Below are positions 16,463-24,916 of a stretch of DNA of 64,000 bases, in pieces (within the stretch, counting starts at the first letter, position 1; every line of letters begins with the position of its first letter). The translations under genes were made by a program, and so were the position numbers. Source of the stretch: Nitronereus sp964503895 (GTDB lineage: Bacteria > Nitrospirota > Nitrospiria > Nitrospirales > UBA8639); NCBI GenBank assembly GCA_964503895.1, contig CAZDCF010000001.1, positions 103,372 to 167,371 on the forward strand. The letters run 5' to 3'. The notes under the pieces were generated by a model. It did no database searches and was not told the DNA's origin. It was given only the letters and a program-made list of their open reading frames with translations.

Positions 16463-18731
16463 TCGACAGAACATGGTTTTGCTTCCGTGTCGTTCTTTCC
16501 CAGCGATGATCCTCCTTCTTTTGTGGGTTATGGTGCATGTTGGTGATATTCCAAAAGTTTTTGCCGAATCCTCACTTTCCGTTTCTGAAGGTTCAGACCG
16601 AGCCTTTCGTTCTCCGTTAGATATCACTGCACAGCAAGTTGAGTTTGATCGAGTGACTGAAGTTTTTCGGGCTACGGGATCGGTCGTTATTGTGCAGGGC
16701 TCTCTTCGATTAACCGCTGATCAAGCTACTATTCAAAAACTTACAGGCAAGTTGAGTGCCAAGGGGAAGGTACATTTAAAGGATCAAACCACAGATTTGT
16801 GGGCTGAAGAGATGAAAATTAATGTCTACACCGAGGCGGGAATTATCACGAATGGAAAATTTTTTTTACAGGAAACTAATACCTGGGTTCGTGGCCGTTT
16901 GTTGCAGCGATTTTCCGAAACGCATTTTCGGGCGAAGGATGGCACATTTACCAATTGTGATGCAGATGATGGAAAAATTCCCGACTGGAGTTTCGAATTT
17001 ACGGACGTGGATTTGGAGCAAGGCGATAGTGTTTTTGCCAAGAATGTGTGGTTTAAAGTCAATAATCAACGCATTATTCCTCTGCCGGTTCTTCGGTATC
17101 CAATGCCGGGAGCACGTAAAACCGGGTTTCTTATCCCGACAGTTGGGTATGACAATATATTAGGTCTCCAATATCGACAAGATTTTTTCTGGGCCATTTC
17201 CCCAAGCCAGGATTTGTTGGTAACGCCTCAGATCTTATCCAGTCGCGGCTTTGGAGGAAATTTAGCCTATCGATATATTCTTAATCGGCGGACCAAAGGC
17301 AATTGGTTAATAAACTCGCTCTATGATAATGAGGTTAATAGGACTCGAATGCAAATAACTGGCGCGCATGGTCAGCAAGTCAATGAGGATTTGAACATTC
17401 AAATACAGATTAATTATGCCACTGACCGTTCTTTGTTACAGGATCTCAGCAGTTCTGGAGTCTTTCGTGCACTACCGAGTCAGACATCTACCGTTAATGT
17501 AATACAGCGGTTTCCCGGCGGCAGTGCATACCTGAAAGCCCAATATTTACAGCCTTTGAATTCTGGGGGGAAAGAAACCTTTCAACGTTTGCCGGAGATT
17601 GGTCACCGCTATACAAGTTCGTCGCCCAATGGGACCTTTATTGTAGACGTGGCTTCGCAATTTGTTCACTTTTGGCGAGAACAGGGATTTCAAGTTGGTC
17701 GATTAGCTTTTATGCCTGATATTTCTACCAAAGGATTGCATCTTGGGCATGTCATAGGACTTCGTCCGCAGTTAAAATTGCGCGAGGTATTCTATTCTCA
17801 TGGTCGAGCGTCATCCCAAGATGGTTTTCGAGAGCGAGGCACGTTTTGGTTTGGCTTCGAAACTGTATCGAGTTTTTCAAGACGTTTTTCTTTAGGTCAA
17901 GGGCATAGATTGCGTCATACAATTAAACCAAGCCTCTTTTATGAATATGTTCCAAGTACCAAGCAATCCGACTTAGCTCAAATTGATGCCATTGACGATT
18001 TTCCAAGAAAGAATTTAATGACTTATTCTTTAAACACCAGTCTTAAGGATGAGTGGTCAGGAAGAAGAGCCACGACGTTATTAGATTTGACGATTTCGCA
18101 AAGTTATCACTTGGGAGCAACTCCTGGACAGGCTAGTATCTTTTCAGATATGTGGGGTCGTGCCATCGTGGGTCTGCCAAAAACCCAGTTGCCGCCATTT
18201 GTAAGTAATGTTTCTCTCTCTTTTGATACCTTTTTTGATCCAGGAGAGACAGAGTTTAGTCAGTTTAATTCCGACATAACCTTGCAGGCCAAAGAAGCAG
18301 CGTATATACGAGTCGGACATCGATATGCGCGCGCAGGGAACGTGCCGCGGCGAGGTGATATTTGGAATCCGATTTCATTTAATGAAGTACTGGCTTCTCA
18401 ATCGAAGATTAATTTTTTAACCCTGGGAGGAGCCGTGCGCACATCATTTGGGTGGACGGTTGGCTCTAAGGTCTATCATGACCTTGCCAAAAAAGTGACT
18501 CCAGAATGGGATGTCGTGGGTCTCTATCAAAACCCATGCCGCTGCTGGTCCCTTGGGTTGTATTACATTCTATTAGGTTCGGGGGGCGGACTCCCGCAAC
18601 GAAATCAATTTAATTTTGTGTTGACTCTTCGCGGCGTTGGTGCAACAGAAGGGAATGGGACGGCATTGCTGCAGTCAATCCTCGGACCGGTACTGGGCAA
18701 CGGGTCAGGGTTGCCGTGGTCAATCAAATAA
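16443..18731 (+). CDS. lptD: LPS-assembly outer membrane protein LptD
   Basis: LptD forms the outer membrane barrel that, with LptE, inserts lipopolysaccharide into the outer leaflet. A signal peptide (hydrophobic MILLLLWVMVHVG) is followed by an OstA/LptA-like jellyroll (about 50-150: LDITAQQVEFDRV, ATGSVVIVQGSLRL) and then a large beta barrel full of alternating aromatic strands. A cysteine in the jellyroll-barrel junction (FTNCDADDGK) and a late pair (NPCRCWSL) may form the disulfides needed for LptD assembly. The start at 16443 overlaps folC; an ATG at 16473 that places the signal peptide closer to the N terminus is equally plausible. Length 762 aa fits. Confidence 0.92.
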   Translation: MFHSLGNRQNMVLLPCRSFPAMILLLLWVMVHVGDIPKVFAESSLSVSEGSDRAFRSPLDITAQQVEFDRVTEVFRATGSVVIVQGSLRLTADQATIQKLTGKLSAKGKVHLKDQTTDLWAEEMKINVYTEAGIITNGKFFLQETNTWVRGRLLQRFSETHFRAKDGTFTNCDADDGKIPDWSFEFTDVDLEQGDSVFAKNVWFKVNNQRIIPLPVLRYPMPGARKTGFLIPTVGYDNILGLQYRQDFFWAISPSQDLLVTPQILSSRGFGGNLAYRYILNRRTKGNWLINSLYDNEVNRTRMQITGAHGQQVNEDLNIQIQINYATDRSLLQDLSSSGVFRALPSQTSTVNVIQRFPGGSAYLKAQYLQPLNSGGKETFQRLPEIGHRYTSSSPNGTFIVDVASQFVHFWREQGFQVGRLAFMPDISTKGLHLGHVIGLRPQLKLREVFYSHGRASSQDGFRERGTFWFGFETVSSFSRRFSLGQGHRLRHTIKPSLFYEYVPSTKQSDLAQIDAIDDFPRKNLMTYSLNTSLKDEWSGRRATTLLDLTISQSYHLGATPGQASIFSDMWGRAIVGLPKTQLPPFVSNVSLSFDTFFDPGETEFSQFNSDITLQAKEAAYIRVGHRYARAGNVPRRGDIWNPISFNEVLASQSKINFLTLGGAVRTSFGWTVGSKVYHDLAKKVTPEWDVVGLYQNPCRCWSLGLYYILLGSGGGLPQRNQFNFVLTLRGVGATEGNGTALLQSILGPVLGNGSGLPWSIK

Positions 18732-18800
18732 TAAGGGAAAATTCTCGCTGATTTGGGAGATGTATTCGATCTGGTTTCGAAAGTATTGAGGCAGACTTTT

Positions 18801-18878
18801 GAGGCAAAGCTGCCTCGAGGAGTAGGCATTGGGGGATTCCCCAAATACTGCCCTCCTTTCCTAGGGCACCACTTTTTT
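18801..18878. terminator. Three stacked inverted repeats between convergent lptD and the HD gene
   Basis: Hairpin 1 pairs GAGGCA with TGCCTC (18801-18816, loop AAGC). Hairpin 2 pairs TTGGGG with CCCCAA (18829-18844, loop GATT). Hairpin 3 pairs TGCCCT (18849-18854) with AGGGCA (18863-18868) and is followed by T6 at 18873-18878, the normal layout of an intrinsic terminator for lptD. The others may serve readthrough or the opposite strand. Confidence 0.6.
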
Positions 18879-18897
18879 GGTTTTCTCGAAAATTTAA

Positions 18898-20277
18898 CTA
18901 TGTTTTGAGAGCTTTATCAGTGGCGCGCGCTAAGGCATCATCTGTCCGATGATTTTCGGCAAAAATTCTTAGCTGGACTACCCGTGAAGGAAGAAATTCA
19001 AATAATTCCTTCAGGCGTTCTTTTTCAACGGACTGTGTCGCAGGGTCAAAAATATAGAATTGAAATTGTCCCATGTTAAGAACGTTAAAGGGTCGAGTGT
19101 CCTTGCTGGCAATATCAACCCGAAAGGTGAGATTCTTCAGATTTTGAGGCAATTCTCTTCTGATACGTGTTTCAAGTTTAGTGGGTATCGTTCCTGAATT
19201 TTGAAATTGGTAATCTTGAGTGGTCAATAATTGGCTATAAGCAGTTTTCCATTTCACTTGTCGACCCAAAATTTTCCCCCATTCTTTTGAAAGCCGTTGA
19301 CGTTTTCGATTGCTTGATTGAGACCAATTCCGTACGGTTTCTATTAAGGACCAGTCCGTCAGGCGCAAGTAATCATTCAGTCGATCAAGGGGATTATGGG
19401 GGAAAATATATTCCATGGTCTCGCGGAAAATTTCTAAAAGATGGAGGTCGATGGCCCTTGTGGTTCGATGAAAGTACACATTGGAATACAAGTAAAATCT
19501 GGCATTAAGAAACATTTGAAGGGCAGGGAGTCCATTTTTGTGAAGCGTTAATCCTTTGGGTGTTACCAAGGTGTAATGAATGAGCCGAGTTATATCAACA
19601 GGTCCAACAGCAATTCCACACATATAAGAATCTCGCAGGACATAATCAAAATTATCAGCAGTAAAGAGACCTCCGATTAAAGGTTGAAGGAGCTGAAGCC
19701 AGCGAGGGTATTGCTTACTTTTTTTGTGGGGATCTTTCAGAATTAGAAAAGCGATATGGTCGGGATCTAACGTCTCGCCCTGGGAAAAATTTCCTGATGG
19801 ACTCCGCTTCATTTTTCGAATCAGAGCCCCGAGTTCTTGGCGGATGATGGTTTGACCAACCTGTTCATGAGAAATATTCAACGGTTTGAGAACGTGATGA
19901 TCAAAAAAATGACAAAATGGACCGTGCCCAACATCGTGAAGAAGGGCCGTGACTCTTAACAATTCTTCGACATATGGAAGCGAGGGAACATCGCGAACGG
20001 TATTTGCAAGTGAGGGATATACGTGTTTGGCATAGCGGCCCGCCAAATGCATGGCTCCCAGTGAATGTTGGAAACGGCTATGTTCCGCTGAAGGGTATAC
20101 CCATCGTGCACTTTGTAATTGGTAAACATAGCGAAGACGTTGGACCCAGGGTGAATCGATTAGGTCCTTTTCCGTGCTTTCGGCCGACGAAATTTTCTCA
20201 GGTGGAATGGTAAATTGAATATATTGATGAATCGGATCAGCAATCAGCGAAATGTGGTTCAATTGAGAATGTGGCAT
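18898..20277 (-). CDS. HD-domain phosphohydrolase (SAMHD1/dGTPase-like)
   Basis: A metal-dependent phosphohydrolase. The metal ligands are H in HSRFQHSLGAMHLAGRYA, HD in LLHDVGHGPFCHFFDHHV, and D in TADNFDYVLRDSY, the pattern of the SAMHD1/YdhJ type rather than the RelA type. Members of this group hydrolyse deoxynucleotides or act on other phosphoesters; the substrate here cannot be read from sequence. Length 459 aa fits, with a C-terminal domain of about 200 residues (mixed helices and strands, FRVDIASKDTRPF). The gene is convergent with lptD. Confidence 0.85.
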   Translation of the reverse strand: MPHSQLNHISLIADPIHQYIQFTIPPEKISSAESTEKDLIDSPWVQRLRYVYQLQSARWVYPSAEHSRFQHSLGAMHLAGRYAKHVYPSLANTVRDVPSLPYVEELLRVTALLHDVGHGPFCHFFDHHVLKPLNISHEQVGQTIIRQELGALIRKMKRSPSGNFSQGETLDPDHIAFLILKDPHKKSKQYPRWLQLLQPLIGGLFTADNFDYVLRDSYMCGIAVGPVDITRLIHYTLVTPKGLTLHKNGLPALQMFLNARFYLYSNVYFHRTTRAIDLHLLEIFRETMEYIFPHNPLDRLNDYLRLTDWSLIETVRNWSQSSNRKRQRLSKEWGKILGRQVKWKTAYSQLLTTQDYQFQNSGTIPTKLETRIRRELPQNLKNLTFRVDIASKDTRPFNVLNMGQFQFYIFDPATQSVEKERLKELFEFLPSRVVQLRIFAENHRTDDALARATDKALKT

Positions 20278-20330
20278 AAGAGGCAGGGGCTAAAAAATTA
20301 TGGATGATAAGGTACAAGATGGATCTTAAC

Positions 20331-20816
20331 TCAGGCTGACTTTTTCGAACAACTAGTGGGATCATTAGAAATATGGTGTTGTTTTTTGTACTGGGTAATT
20401 ATAAGGAGCGCTAAGGGATAGGAAAATAGTGAACACAAAAGCCCAAGAGTACAGGCTCCAACAGCAAAGGGAAGAATATATGGCATGGCTACCTTCATGA
20501 CGGCTTCTGGAGATAAGTTGTCCCAGGAGAATGTGGGAGTATCTGGCATGCCCAAAATAAAAAAACCTGTCCACATTGTGGCGCCAAGAATTGGGACGGC
20601 GGTCCATGGGTTATTCACAAAGTTCCCCAAAAGAATGATGGCATAATTTAATCGAAAGGCCCAAGCCAAAAAGACTGCTGATAGTGTATGCAACCCATAT
20701 GTTGGGCTAAAAGCAATGAATACTCCAATAGCAAAGGCCAACGCAGCCCGGTTCGGGGATTCTTGAGGCTTTAAAACCTTCGTTAGTTGGGTGCGGATAG
20801 AGATCAGAGAAACCAT
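20331..20816 (-). CDS. DUF2062 membrane protein
   Basis: A 161-aa inner membrane protein. The DUF2062 features are a short cytoplasmic N terminus ending in KPQESPNRAALAFAIGVFIAFSP, a conserved GLHT after the first membrane segment, then NFVNNPWTAVPI and a final hydrophobic segment. Its function is unknown. The ATG at 20816 is chosen because it follows the thiL stop by 13 bp; an upstream in-frame start at 20897 would overlap thiL and add 27 residues with no family resemblance. It is probably cotranscribed with thiL and lon. Confidence 0.85.
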   Translation of the reverse strand: MVSLISIRTQLTKVLKPQESPNRAALAFAIGVFIAFSPTYGLHTLSAVFLAWAFRLNYAIILLGNFVNNPWTAVPILGATMWTGFFILGMPDTPTFSWDNLSPEAVMKVAMPYILPFAVGACTLGLLCSLFSYPLALLIITQYKKQHHISNDPTSCSKKSA

Positions 20817-20829
20817 AGTGAATGAATAT

Positions 20830-21891
20830 TTAATTTTTGTGGCGATGTGAAGAGAAGTGGTTGTAACTTCTGTTTGAAATGTTTTGGCTGGTTCCATCCT
20901 CTAACGTGAGTCTAAGTCCAAAGGACTTGGGTTTAATTATGCCGATGCAGGTAATTGGTGTCTTTACCATTCTTGAAAGGTTAGCCAATTTCGACTGATG
21001 TCGACGATGGATGGTGAACAATAACTCGTAATCTTCTCCACCAATAAGCGCAAAGTCAAAGGGATCTAGGTCATTAGCAGTAGCGTAGATATGACATTGA
21101 CGAGAAATTGGGAGGTCATTTGCTCGCAATTCTACACCAACGTGACTAGCTTGACAGAGATGGGAGAGATCTCCAGAAAGTCCATCTGAAATATCAATGG
21201 CCGCGTGAGCGAGCCGGTGTTGGGACAGATACTGTCCTAGAAGTAGCCGTGCAGTTGGTTTCAAATGCCTTTTCTTTAAAAACGATTCATAGGGACGAGG
21301 CACCACGGTTTTTTTCCTTGGGACTTGGCGCTTCAAAATTTCGAGTCCAGCTCTAGAATCTCCCAAAGTGCCTGTTACGCAGACCAGATCCCCCACTTTA
21401 GCGCCCTGGCGTCGCAAAGCCCTGTTTTTTTTAACCTGTCCTAGGATAGTTATAGAAAGAAATAATCCTGATTGTGATGCTGATGTGTCACCTCCTACCA
21501 GAGAGATGTTGTGTTCACGGCAGGCTTCTTTGAAACCTCGATAAATGGCTCGCAATGAATCTAGGGAATAGGATCGAGGAACTGCTAAGGCAACCAGAAT
21601 GAATTTTGGCACTGCCCCCATGGCGGCCATATCACTCATATTCGCAACGACTGTTCGGTAACCTATATCCTTGGGATTTTCAAATTTTAAATCAAAGTGA
21701 ATCCCTTCAATAGCAAGGTCTTTACTGGCAATAAGAGATTCCTTGGGTGAAGTCTCAAGTATGGCAGCATCATCTCCAATACCCTGAATAACATTGGTAT
21801 TGAGGGTCTGGCAATGTTTTTCCAGTTTGCGAATGAGGCCAAATTCTCCAAGAGTTGAAAGCGTTGATGGCCGTGACGCGTGTGTCATCAT
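20830..21891 (-). CDS. thiL: Thiamine-monophosphate kinase ThiL
   Basis: Phosphorylates thiamine phosphate to the active cofactor thiamine diphosphate. Family segments are LGEFGLIRKL near the start, the Mg/ATP site GIGDDAAIL, SKDLAIEGIHFDLKF, the nucleotide region NMSDMAAMGA, LVGGDTSAS and DISDGLSGDL. Length 353 aa is slightly above the usual 325. It overlaps lon by 4 bp (ATGA), and a second ATG directly follows the first. The gene follows lon and precedes the DUF2062 gene on the same strand. Confidence 0.95.
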   Translation of the reverse strand: MMTHASRPSTLSTLGEFGLIRKLEKHCQTLNTNVIQGIGDDAAILETSPKESLIASKDLAIEGIHFDLKFENPKDIGYRTVVANMSDMAAMGAVPKFILVALAVPRSYSLDSLRAIYRGFKEACREHNISLVGGDTSASQSGLFLSITILGQVKKNRALRRQGAKVGDLVCVTGTLGDSRAGLEILKRQVPRKKTVVPRPYESFLKKRHLKPTARLLLGQYLSQHRLAHAAIDISDGLSGDLSHLCQASHVGVELRANDLPISRQCHIYATANDLDPFDFALIGGEDYELLFTIHRRHQSKLANLSRMVKTPITCIGIIKPKSFGLRLTLEDGTSQNISNRSYNHFSSHRHKN

Positions 21892-24419
21892 GAAGGATTG
21901 TGGTGAAAGAGGACTTTGCTAGCAATCTGCTGATGGGGAATTGCAGCTGCCCGTTTTTTGCGGTTAGCATTTGACGATTGGGGACGGGTAGGCTTTGTAG
22001 ATTTAGGTTTAGTGGTTTTTGAGTTGGTTTGTGAGGATTTCACCACCTGTGGTTTTCTTCGCAAATGCGAGGGTAGTTGGAGTGCTGCTTGGATTACATC
22101 AGCCATGGTTTCTGCAAAAACAAATCTTACATCTTTTAATAAGTGCTTGGGGAGTTCTTCTAAATCTTTTTTGTTCCGCTTGGGAATAATGATATTGGTT
22201 ACAGTTGCGCGCTTGGCGGCAAGTATTTTTTCTTTGAGCCCACCGATAGGGAGAACTCGTCCTCGTAAAGTCACTTCGCCGGTCATACACACATCATGGC
22301 GAGCGCGGATGCCTGCCAAACTGGATATAATAGCTGTGGCCATGGTAATGCCTGCAGAAGGACCATCCTTGGGAATGGCGCCAGCTGGGACGTGAATGTG
22401 GATATCTGAATTGGCAAAAGTCTCTGTTTTAATGTTCAGTTTTTCAGCTTGAGAGCGAACATAGCTTAGGGCAGCTTGGGCTGATTCTTTCATGACATCG
22501 CCTAAATGACCAGTGAGGGTTAATTGTCCTTTACCCTTCATGACCGTCGCTTCGACGTGTAAAATTTCACCCCCGGTTTCAGTCCACGCGAGGCCAGTGG
22601 TTACCCCAATTTGATCTTTTTCTTTTTCAGTCTCGGGCAGATGTTTAGGTACACCCAAATACTTTTGAAGTGATGTGGGGGTGATAGTATGTGCCTTATT
22701 TTTTCCCTCGGCTACTTGTTTTGCCACCTTTCGCATAGCATTGGCGATCTCTCGTTCAAGGTTCCTAACACCAGCTTCGCGGGTGTAATGTGTGATGATT
22801 CTTTGAACGGTCGAATCCGTAATTTTAAAGTGTTTTTCTGTAATTCCATGTTCTTCTAATTGACGAGGGATCAAGAAACGTCGGGCAATTCCTAATTTTT
22901 CTTCCCCCGTGTATCCGGGAATTGCAATGATTTCCATGCGGTCGCGAAGGGCAGAAAGAATAGGATCGATCAGGTTTGCCGTGGTAATGAACATGACATT
23001 GCTGAGATCAAAGGGAACTCCTAAGTAATGGTCAGTAAAAGCGTGATTTTGTTCAGGGTCCAAGACTTCCAGCAATGCGGCCGAGGGATCGCCGCGAAAG
23101 TCCATACCGACTTTATCCACCTCATCTAGCATGAACACTGGATTGTTCGTGCCTGCTTGCTTAATGCCTTGGAGAATGCGTCCTGGAAGCGCACCGACGT
23201 AGGTTCGGCGGTGTCCTCGGATTTCTGCTTCGTCACGCACTCCACCTAAACTAATCCGGACAAATTCTCGTCCCAAAGAGCGTGCGATTGATTTGCCTAG
23301 CGAAGTTTTTCCGACACCCGGGGGACCTGCGAAGCAGAGGATGGGCCCTTTGAGTTTCTTTTTTAATTTGCGAACAGCCAAATATTCAAGAATACGTTCT
23401 TTGACTTTTTCCAGATCATAGTGGTCCTCGTTGAGAACTTTCTGTGCTGCTTTAATATTAAGGTTATCTTCTGAAGTCTGATTCCAAGGGATTTCGACCA
23501 TCCATTCGAGATAGGTCCGAACAGTCGTAGCTTCAGCTGTGTCTGGGTGCATTTTCTCCAGCCGCTTCAACTGTTTTTCAGCTTCCTTTAACACTTTTTC
23601 AGTCATGCCAGATTCTTGAATGCGTTTGCGAAATTCTGCCGCTTCTTCCGCGCGTTCATCCAATTCCCCAAGTTCTTTTTGGATGGCCTTGAGTTGTTCG
23701 CGTAGGAAATACTCTCGCTGGGTTTTGTCAATTTCCCCCTTGGCCTCAGCTTGGATTTTTTGTTGCATCGACATAACATCGATTTCTTTGGCTAACAGAT
23801 CGGTGACTTGTTTCAAACGGGTCACGGGATCTTCGGTTTCCAAAATTTCCTGAGTTATTTCCACTTTTAGCCCAAGATTTGAAATGATGATGTCCGCTAG
23901 TCGGCCCGGTTCATCTAGATTTTCAATCACCATCATCACATCCGGCATGAGCACCCTCCCGAGACTTGTTAATCGATCAAGGGTTTCTTTGGCTGTGCGA
24001 AGAACGGCTTCGATTTCAAGTGAAGGGGGACTTGCCTGGACAGCAGGAAGTTGATCAATCTGAACGGCGTAGTACGGGTTCGTTTGGACATAATCTGTGA
24101 TTCTGCCTTTGGTGACACCTTGAACTAGAATTTTTATTCGCTCATCAGGCAGTTTTAGCATGCGCATGATCATGCCCACAGTACCAATGGAAAAGATATC
24201 GTCTGGGCTTGGTGTTTCAGTTTCATGTGACTTTTGAGTAGATAAAAATACCATTCGGTCACCGGCAAGAGCAGCCTCAATGGCTTTGATGGACATGTCG
24301 CGTCCCACGAATAATGGAAGGACCATATACGGAAACACCACAATGTCTCTGACGGGGATCAAGGGGAGGGTATCAGGGATGGTGATTTCCTGGGTAGGTT
24401 GTATGGGTTCTTTAGACAT
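21888..24419 (-). CDS. lon: ATP-dependent protease Lon with extended basic C terminus
   Basis: Degrades misfolded and regulatory proteins. Domains in order: N-terminal substrate-binding LON domain (1-about 210), a coiled helical region, an AAA+ module with Walker A GPPGVGKTS (around 365) and Walker B FMLDEVDK, and the protease domain with catalytic Ser in PKDGPSAGI and Lys in GGLKEKILAAKRA. At 843 aa it exceeds E. coli Lon (784 aa). The surplus is mostly a tail of about 55 residues after the protease domain, rich in Lys, Ser, Thr and Asn (KPKSTKPTRP), likely disordered. No CIRCE-type heat-shock element was found upstream. Confidence 0.97.
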   Translation of the reverse strand: MSKEPIQPTQEITIPDTLPLIPVRDIVVFPYMVLPLFVGRDMSIKAIEAALAGDRMVFLSTQKSHETETPSPDDIFSIGTVGMIMRMLKLPDERIKILVQGVTKGRITDYVQTNPYYAVQIDQLPAVQASPPSLEIEAVLRTAKETLDRLTSLGRVLMPDVMMVIENLDEPGRLADIIISNLGLKVEITQEILETEDPVTRLKQVTDLLAKEIDVMSMQQKIQAEAKGEIDKTQREYFLREQLKAIQKELGELDERAEEAAEFRKRIQESGMTEKVLKEAEKQLKRLEKMHPDTAEATTVRTYLEWMVEIPWNQTSEDNLNIKAAQKVLNEDHYDLEKVKERILEYLAVRKLKKKLKGPILCFAGPPGVGKTSLGKSIARSLGREFVRISLGGVRDEAEIRGHRRTYVGALPGRILQGIKQAGTNNPVFMLDEVDKVGMDFRGDPSAALLEVLDPEQNHAFTDHYLGVPFDLSNVMFITTANLIDPILSALRDRMEIIAIPGYTGEEKLGIARRFLIPRQLEEHGITEKHFKITDSTVQRIITHYTREAGVRNLEREIANAMRKVAKQVAEGKNKAHTITPTSLQKYLGVPKHLPETEKEKDQIGVTTGLAWTETGGEILHVEATVMKGKGQLTLTGHLGDVMKESAQAALSYVRSQAEKLNIKTETFANSDIHIHVPAGAIPKDGPSAGITMATAIISSLAGIRARHDVCMTGEVTLRGRVLPIGGLKEKILAAKRATVTNIIIPKRNKKDLEELPKHLLKDVRFVFAETMADVIQAALQLPSHLRRKPQVVKSSQTNSKTTKPKSTKPTRPQSSNANRKKRAAAIPHQQIASKVLFHHNPS

Positions 24420-24916
24420 TTTTGGTCTTACCTTTTACCTGGGGTGAATCCGATATTCTATTGGGTTTTCTTCCAAACACTTTTTTATACCCTGACCGGG
24501 AAGATTGAGAAACCATGTTGTCACAGGGATTTTTGGTCTAGTTTATAACTGACAAACCATTTTCACTACTTACTGATTTTCCGAGTTTTTCACGAATGTG
24601 TTGAAATTCCTAATATGTCACTGAACTGGGATTTGAATTAGAAGAAGATCGATACTAGGTGAAGGAAAAATTGAATGTCAAGGTTGGGAAAGCATTGGAA
24701 TGACAATACTTTACAACCCTATAATGGAACTTTATAATGCTTTGGCCCCCTAGGGCCCTTTGGTGGGTCGAGGGGTTCCTCAGGCCATCTCTGTTGGCTG
24801 TTCAAACACAGTGGGCGAAAGTTTCTGATCTTCGATCTGCACATCACTAGTGGTTTGGTCTGCTGGCTCCTTCCTAGTGTGGTTGCCTTCCAAGCTGTGA
24901 ATCGACAGGCTATTAA
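24420..24916. other. Divergent regulatory region between lon and bamA
   Basis: About 500 bp without a gene. It contains a strong plus-strand promoter (24710-24738) and, just after the predicted transcription start, a GC-rich hairpin (GGCCC 24744-24748 with GGGCC 24753-24757, 4-nt loop). No promoter for lon could be selected with confidence. A 112-codon minus-strand frame across 24719-25057 runs into bamA and lacks protein-like features. Confidence 0.5.
24710..24738 (+). promoter_or_regulatory. Predicted sigma-70 promoter of bamA and the envelope genes
   Basis: TTTACA (24710-24715) and a perfect TATAAT (24733-24738) are exactly 17 bp apart, the best promoter match in the window. A second TATAAT at 24720-24725 lacks a well-spaced -35. 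The leader to the bamA start would be about 170 nt. Confidence 0.65.

Noticed and set aside
20817..20897. Longer N terminus for the DUF2062 protein
   Set aside because: The added residues overlap the end of thiL in another frame and do not resemble the family.
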